From Corythucha ciliata (taxonomy: Eukaryota; Arthropoda; Insecta; Hemiptera; Tingidae), in assembly GCA_038030265.1 (NCBI GenBank), contig CM075942.1, positions 17,504,029-17,568,028 on the forward strand: a stretch of DNA of 64,000 bases. The letters are read 5' to 3'. Both the position numbers and the translations under genes were made by a program. The stretch's first letter is position 1, and every line of letters starts with the position of its first letter. Positions 60,596 to 64,000 of the stretch are shown here, piece by piece. The notes under the pieces were generated by a model, which was not told the DNA's origin, did no database searches, and saw only the letters and a list, made by a program, of their open reading frames with translations.

Positions 60596-61413
60596 TGATG
60601 TTGAACTCTGCCCCAAAAGTATTTTTTTTGTGACCTTTTATGCTTAATTAGACATAATGTATGAAATTTCGGCACTAAAAGTGCTAAATTTATTTGTTAT
60701 TTAATTAATAAAAAGGCCAATTTTTTATGCGAGTATAAACGTTTGTGATTAGTTGGTGACTCGTGTCGTCACTGGGCACTATCCGCTCATGTTTCTCGGG
60801 GGAGGACCGCATAAAACTGAAATAATTACTGATTTAATGATTTAAGTCAATTATATAATATTAACCAGGACATCGCTGATGTTGTTTTAAGTCAGAATTG
60901 TTACGTGTTATTACCCAAATATGCTAGATACAAACAATTTTCCTGAAATTCCGGACTGGATCACTGACTCATGACGTAATCAGTTTTGTTGTTGTGTTTA
61001 CAACCTTAACATTCATCACTCGTAAAATTAAGTAAAATTTCCAGTCGTCTCTCATCCCTCAAATCGTTCGCCAGTAAAGTTTTTAATTGTTTTAACGCGT
61101 TGAACCTACGTACAAACGTTGAACCTATCTGTCAGTCTGTCTCACTCAACACCTTGAGTTGGCCATCACCACGGTGTAACAACTTCAGGGCGGAGATATG
61201 ACGAATTAGACAGATGAACGTCCCGCGCAAACTGAAGTCGTTTCAAACAGGGGGAATTTTTTTGGACATTCGAAAAATCATTAAAAATAAAATAAACGTT
61301 TTTTCGGAAAATTAACTTCACGTAGTCTCTTAGGATAGCAAGTGCTATCATTGGTGTGAATTTCAAAAATTATGTTAGTTATTTGAAATTGTTGTTTATT
61401 TGAAAAAATTAGT
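60596..61413. other. Unpaired segment in the right palindrome arm
   Basis: About 818 bp of AT-rich DNA that interrupts the right arm between GGAAAGGAATGAGGAAC and GATTTGAATGAGCC. The left arm has only about 18 bases at this place. No coding capacity, terminal repeats or clear target duplication were seen. It is either an insertion into the right arm or sequence lost from the left. Confidence 0.6.
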
Positions 61414-62512
61414 TAGGATTTGAATGAGCCAAACTCTTAAATTTAAGACTTAGCACGTGCCAGACTTTGAAATTTGGCGTTTTGAAGGAGCTAAGCCTGC
61501 AATTTTTTTCTTAAATTCCTTCAAATTGTGGTCTGAATAGTCCAATCCTGTGAAATTTGACCTTTGGGCGAGAAAAGTTTCAAACTTTAGCTTTTTGAAA
61601 GAGTCAAACCCGTGATATTGTTGTTTGTTTGTTTGTTTTTTGCGAACTAATAGGAAAAAGAGAAATTGTTTGTTTCAGGACCATAGCTGCTGTTTTCTTA
61701 TCTATAATAGGCAATCTGTGAAATGGCAGGTCCTCAAAATTGTGGAGTTTGAACGGGCACGGTGTTCTGATTGATGCCCATCTTAGCGACTTCTGTCGTG
61801 AAGTTTAACCGAATGATAAAAATAAAAATAAAAATCATTGAGAGATTCCAGAATTCCGCTAAAAAATTGATCATCCATTTGACGGATTTATTCCCCGTCA
61901 ACCACTTTCAGAATCCGTCAGATCCGATGGTAAATCCGTCTAATTGGTAACGCCGCCAACAAGCAATATTAGTTTTTTTTCAACTCGTGTCAAAACTGCG
62001 ATTTGAATGAGCCAACCACCTCGAAATTGCTTATTAAATTATAGTGCTCACCCTCTCGAAATTGGGATGTAAATTGGTCAGACGTTTGAAGCCAAAACCA
62101 AACATAATATGATTGTTTTGGAGCCCGAACACCAAAAAATCGGTTACTGAGAGAGTCGTATACAATTTAGTTTGCGAAATTTGTCCTCTTTAGGGAGTGA
62201 TGAGGGATGATGACTGCTCAAAGTGTTTAGATTTGAGCCGAAGTGGTTTATGAGACCCTTAAATGATCGATTCGCATTCGATAAACAGCAAGTTTGTCCC
62301 AAAATTTAAGACTCTGTGACCAGAAAGCGGACCTTCCACCCCCATTAATTAATACGTTTTTTCCGACCCCTAAAATACGTATAATATTCGCACTAACCAG
62401 TGTGTAATTTTTTATGAAGATTGGCAACCTTTTCCAATCCTCCAGATGACCCAGGGGCATAATCAGCCAAACCGGGACTGTTTCGGGTGTCCCGACCACC
62501 TGGTTGGCAACT

Positions 62513-64000
62513 CTATTCATGTAAAGTCACTGCAGTCAGTTTTTTTCCAGTGTTTTTAGGGCCTTGACAGGTAGGTCAGGGACAGGGTGTTGAAGGGATT
62601 TTCAAATGGGTTGGCGTTATTCGTGCTTTTACGTCAGGTTATTCGTAAGACTTCTTCATCTTTTTTCAGTGTTCGCCTCTGTTATTCTTTTTTCAGCTTT
62701 CTTTCGTCTTTTTAGACGAAAAATTATTAATTCCTCTCGATTTCATCCTCCCTCTTCTCGTGGTAGCGGTGGGGGTGGAGGGGTCCCAACAAATTACCAC
62801 CCCAACCATCATCACCGCTTTATAAGCCTTCGTACATCCTTTCTGAAAAGTAAACTACTGCGGCACCGTTGCTTGAATTTTCATTAAAAATGCCCACCCG
62901 TCCTTTCTCATACCCTCCCTGAACGACCCTACCAACGCTAAACTCCCCTATTACACACTTCCCTTCGTCTTCTTGACACACCACCTTTTCGGAAAACTAA
63001 TATAGAAACACTCGCTCCGGACACCGACTGTTTCTAAACTACAAAACTTCTGGTGGAATGCGAAATTTTACTTCCACCTTTCGCCCCCCCCCCCATCCAC
63101 CGCCAAACCCCAGCACCGTTACTGCTAACACCGATTCAGTCAAGGCTGGACGAGACTAATACGATATGCCTACGTGATAGGGCTGGCTGCGAGGAGGTAG
63201 AGTGTGCATATGGAAATTTTGGGACCACACCCTTCCTCTGCACCAATCCTGCCGTCACTTCTATCAACCAGCTTGTAACGCTGAAAGGAGAATTAATGAT
63301 GAGCTCGAGGGTTGTGTATTAATATTTACGAGTTGTGACGAGAGAGAGGGAGAGAGTCTCATCATCCTTGTTGAAGACAATGAAGGCGTTTCTGCATATC
63401 ACAAGGTGATGTAGAGTGGGAGAGAGATCTGGTTTCTCTGTTTATAAGGGACCAAATCTGTGTACGAGATTGGAGTATGTTATCAATATCGATTATCCCC
63501 CCGCACCGTCTAAGCTCAAGCCACTCACCAAAGTAACTAAACTTTGGAATAAAGTTACCCAGAGATAGAGGATAGTCAAGCCGGGGGGGGGGGGTCGTTG
63601 ATGAAGGAAAGTCACAGGGTCCGGGTGGTCATCTGTTACGGATTCGACTTAAACTGAATTTAAAGGAGAGCCATGTCCCTTCCATCCTTGATACCCCCCC
63701 CTCCCACGACACTATGCAAAACCCTTCCTACAAGTTTATCTCCGACACTTTGAGAAGAGAGAAAGATTGCTATTAGGTGGTAGTTATGGTGTGGTGTGCG
63801 TTAGGGTGAAAGGAGTGGTATAGTGTCATCCCTTTTCATGGTGGGTCAGAAAGTAATTAATATTCTCTTCTCCAGTACACCATGGACTTTTCCCCCTTGA
63901 AACTATTTCCCTGAACCCAATTTAAAGGGTGCTCAATTGTAAGGTGGGCGGAAAGGCTTTAAAACTGTTGAGAATTATAGCGCTGCTGGTGGAAACTAAA
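62513..64000. other. Gene-free stretch
   Basis: Unique-looking pyrimidine-rich DNA with C and G runs (63086-63094, 63583-63592). Short open frames have no recognisable domain. No splice-bounded exon identified. Confidence 0.4.

Larger units (their letters stand above)
59215..62512. repeat. 3.3-kb inverted repeat with poly-A near its centre
   Basis: The left arm 59215-60391 pairs with the right arm 60476-60595 plus 61414-62512, at about 95% identity by eye in the outer parts. The outermost pairing is AGTTGCCAACCA with TGGTTGGCAACT. Inner landmarks include GTCGGGACACCCGAAACAGT, the AACAAACAAACAAAC tract mirrored as GTTTGTTTGTTTG, and GATCCGATGGTAAATCCGTC. A run of 59 A lies near the centre (60394-60452). 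Right-arm sequence 60596-61413 has no partner. The inner arms contain family 2 minisatellite. It could be a foldback element or an inverted duplication. Confidence 0.85.

Noticed and set aside
62248..62520. 90-codon open frame on the minus strand, partly mirrored on the left palindrome arm
   Set aside because: The left arm copy of the same DNA is interrupted by stops and indels. The openness is incidental to the inverted repeat.
1..64000. CRISPR array as an explanation for the ~30-bp repeats
   Set aside because: The units are diverged and head-to-tail without distinct unique spacers, and the spliced exon and transposon types show eukaryotic DNA.

Overview
This window looks like AT-rich, gene-poor animal DNA. 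I infer an arthropod, most likely an insect, from the mix of mariner-like, hAT-like and Harbinger-like DNA transposons, one decayed Ty3/gypsy element, and a single spliced follistatin/Kazal exon. The species cannot be named from the sequence. The only host coding sequence I can support is one 207-bp exon at 55083-55289 on the plus strand. It has a clean acceptor and donor and both flanking introns are phase 1. It encodes a ten-cysteine follistatin-like module of the kind found in agrin-, follistatin- or SPARC-like extracellular proteins. Much of the surrounding DNA may be intron of that gene, but no second exon was found.

The rest is dominated by repeats. By eye, roughly a fifth of the window is three families of very diverged tandem minisatellites with units near 30 bp. 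Family 1 (core like GCTAATTCACGGCTAAAATT) lies at 1-830, 1681-2260, 8100-8480, 31310-32478, 42125-43060, 47150-47850, 50100-51080, 52085-52390 and 57545-59205. Family 2 (core like CGAAATTGGTTTTTGAATGA) lies at 12800-13620, 20870-21840, 34070-34593, 34850-35740, 43380-43930 and in both arms of a palindrome at 59215-62512. Family 3 (core like ACTTGCAATTTTGCGAATAT) lies at 4760-5620, 7556-8095, 27920-28380, 30490-30960 and 44140-44700. All three occur in both orientations. A separate 17-bp minisatellite lies at 51081-51700.

Mobile elements are abundant and several have exact boundaries. A 2,381-bp mariner-like element (44732-47112) has long inverted repeats, TA duplications and a transposase broken by one frameshift. 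Two hAT-like elements have perfect 8-bp target duplications: 34602-35957, which carries family 2 DNA, and 38655-39579. A 3-kb gypsy remnant (24542-27595) has its gag-protease part inverted relative to its reverse transcriptase-integrase part. A cluster of GC-ended elements at 32482-33743 is flanked each time by CTG. Hairpin MITEs with TAA or TTA duplications occur at 10031-10167, 37156-37292 and 32004-32143. A 3.3-kb inverted repeat with a poly-A run near its centre occupies 59215-62512.

The most informative locus is 38455-40048. A roughly 230-bp segment occurs twice in tandem. One copy carries the hAT element and the other a 120-bp hairpin insertion, so each copy preserves the empty site of the other's insertion. 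The gaps between repeats (for example 16130-20800, 22000-24390, 40050-42120, 52400-57000 and 62513-64000) contain pyrimidine- or purine-rich, apparently single-copy DNA in which I see no gene.
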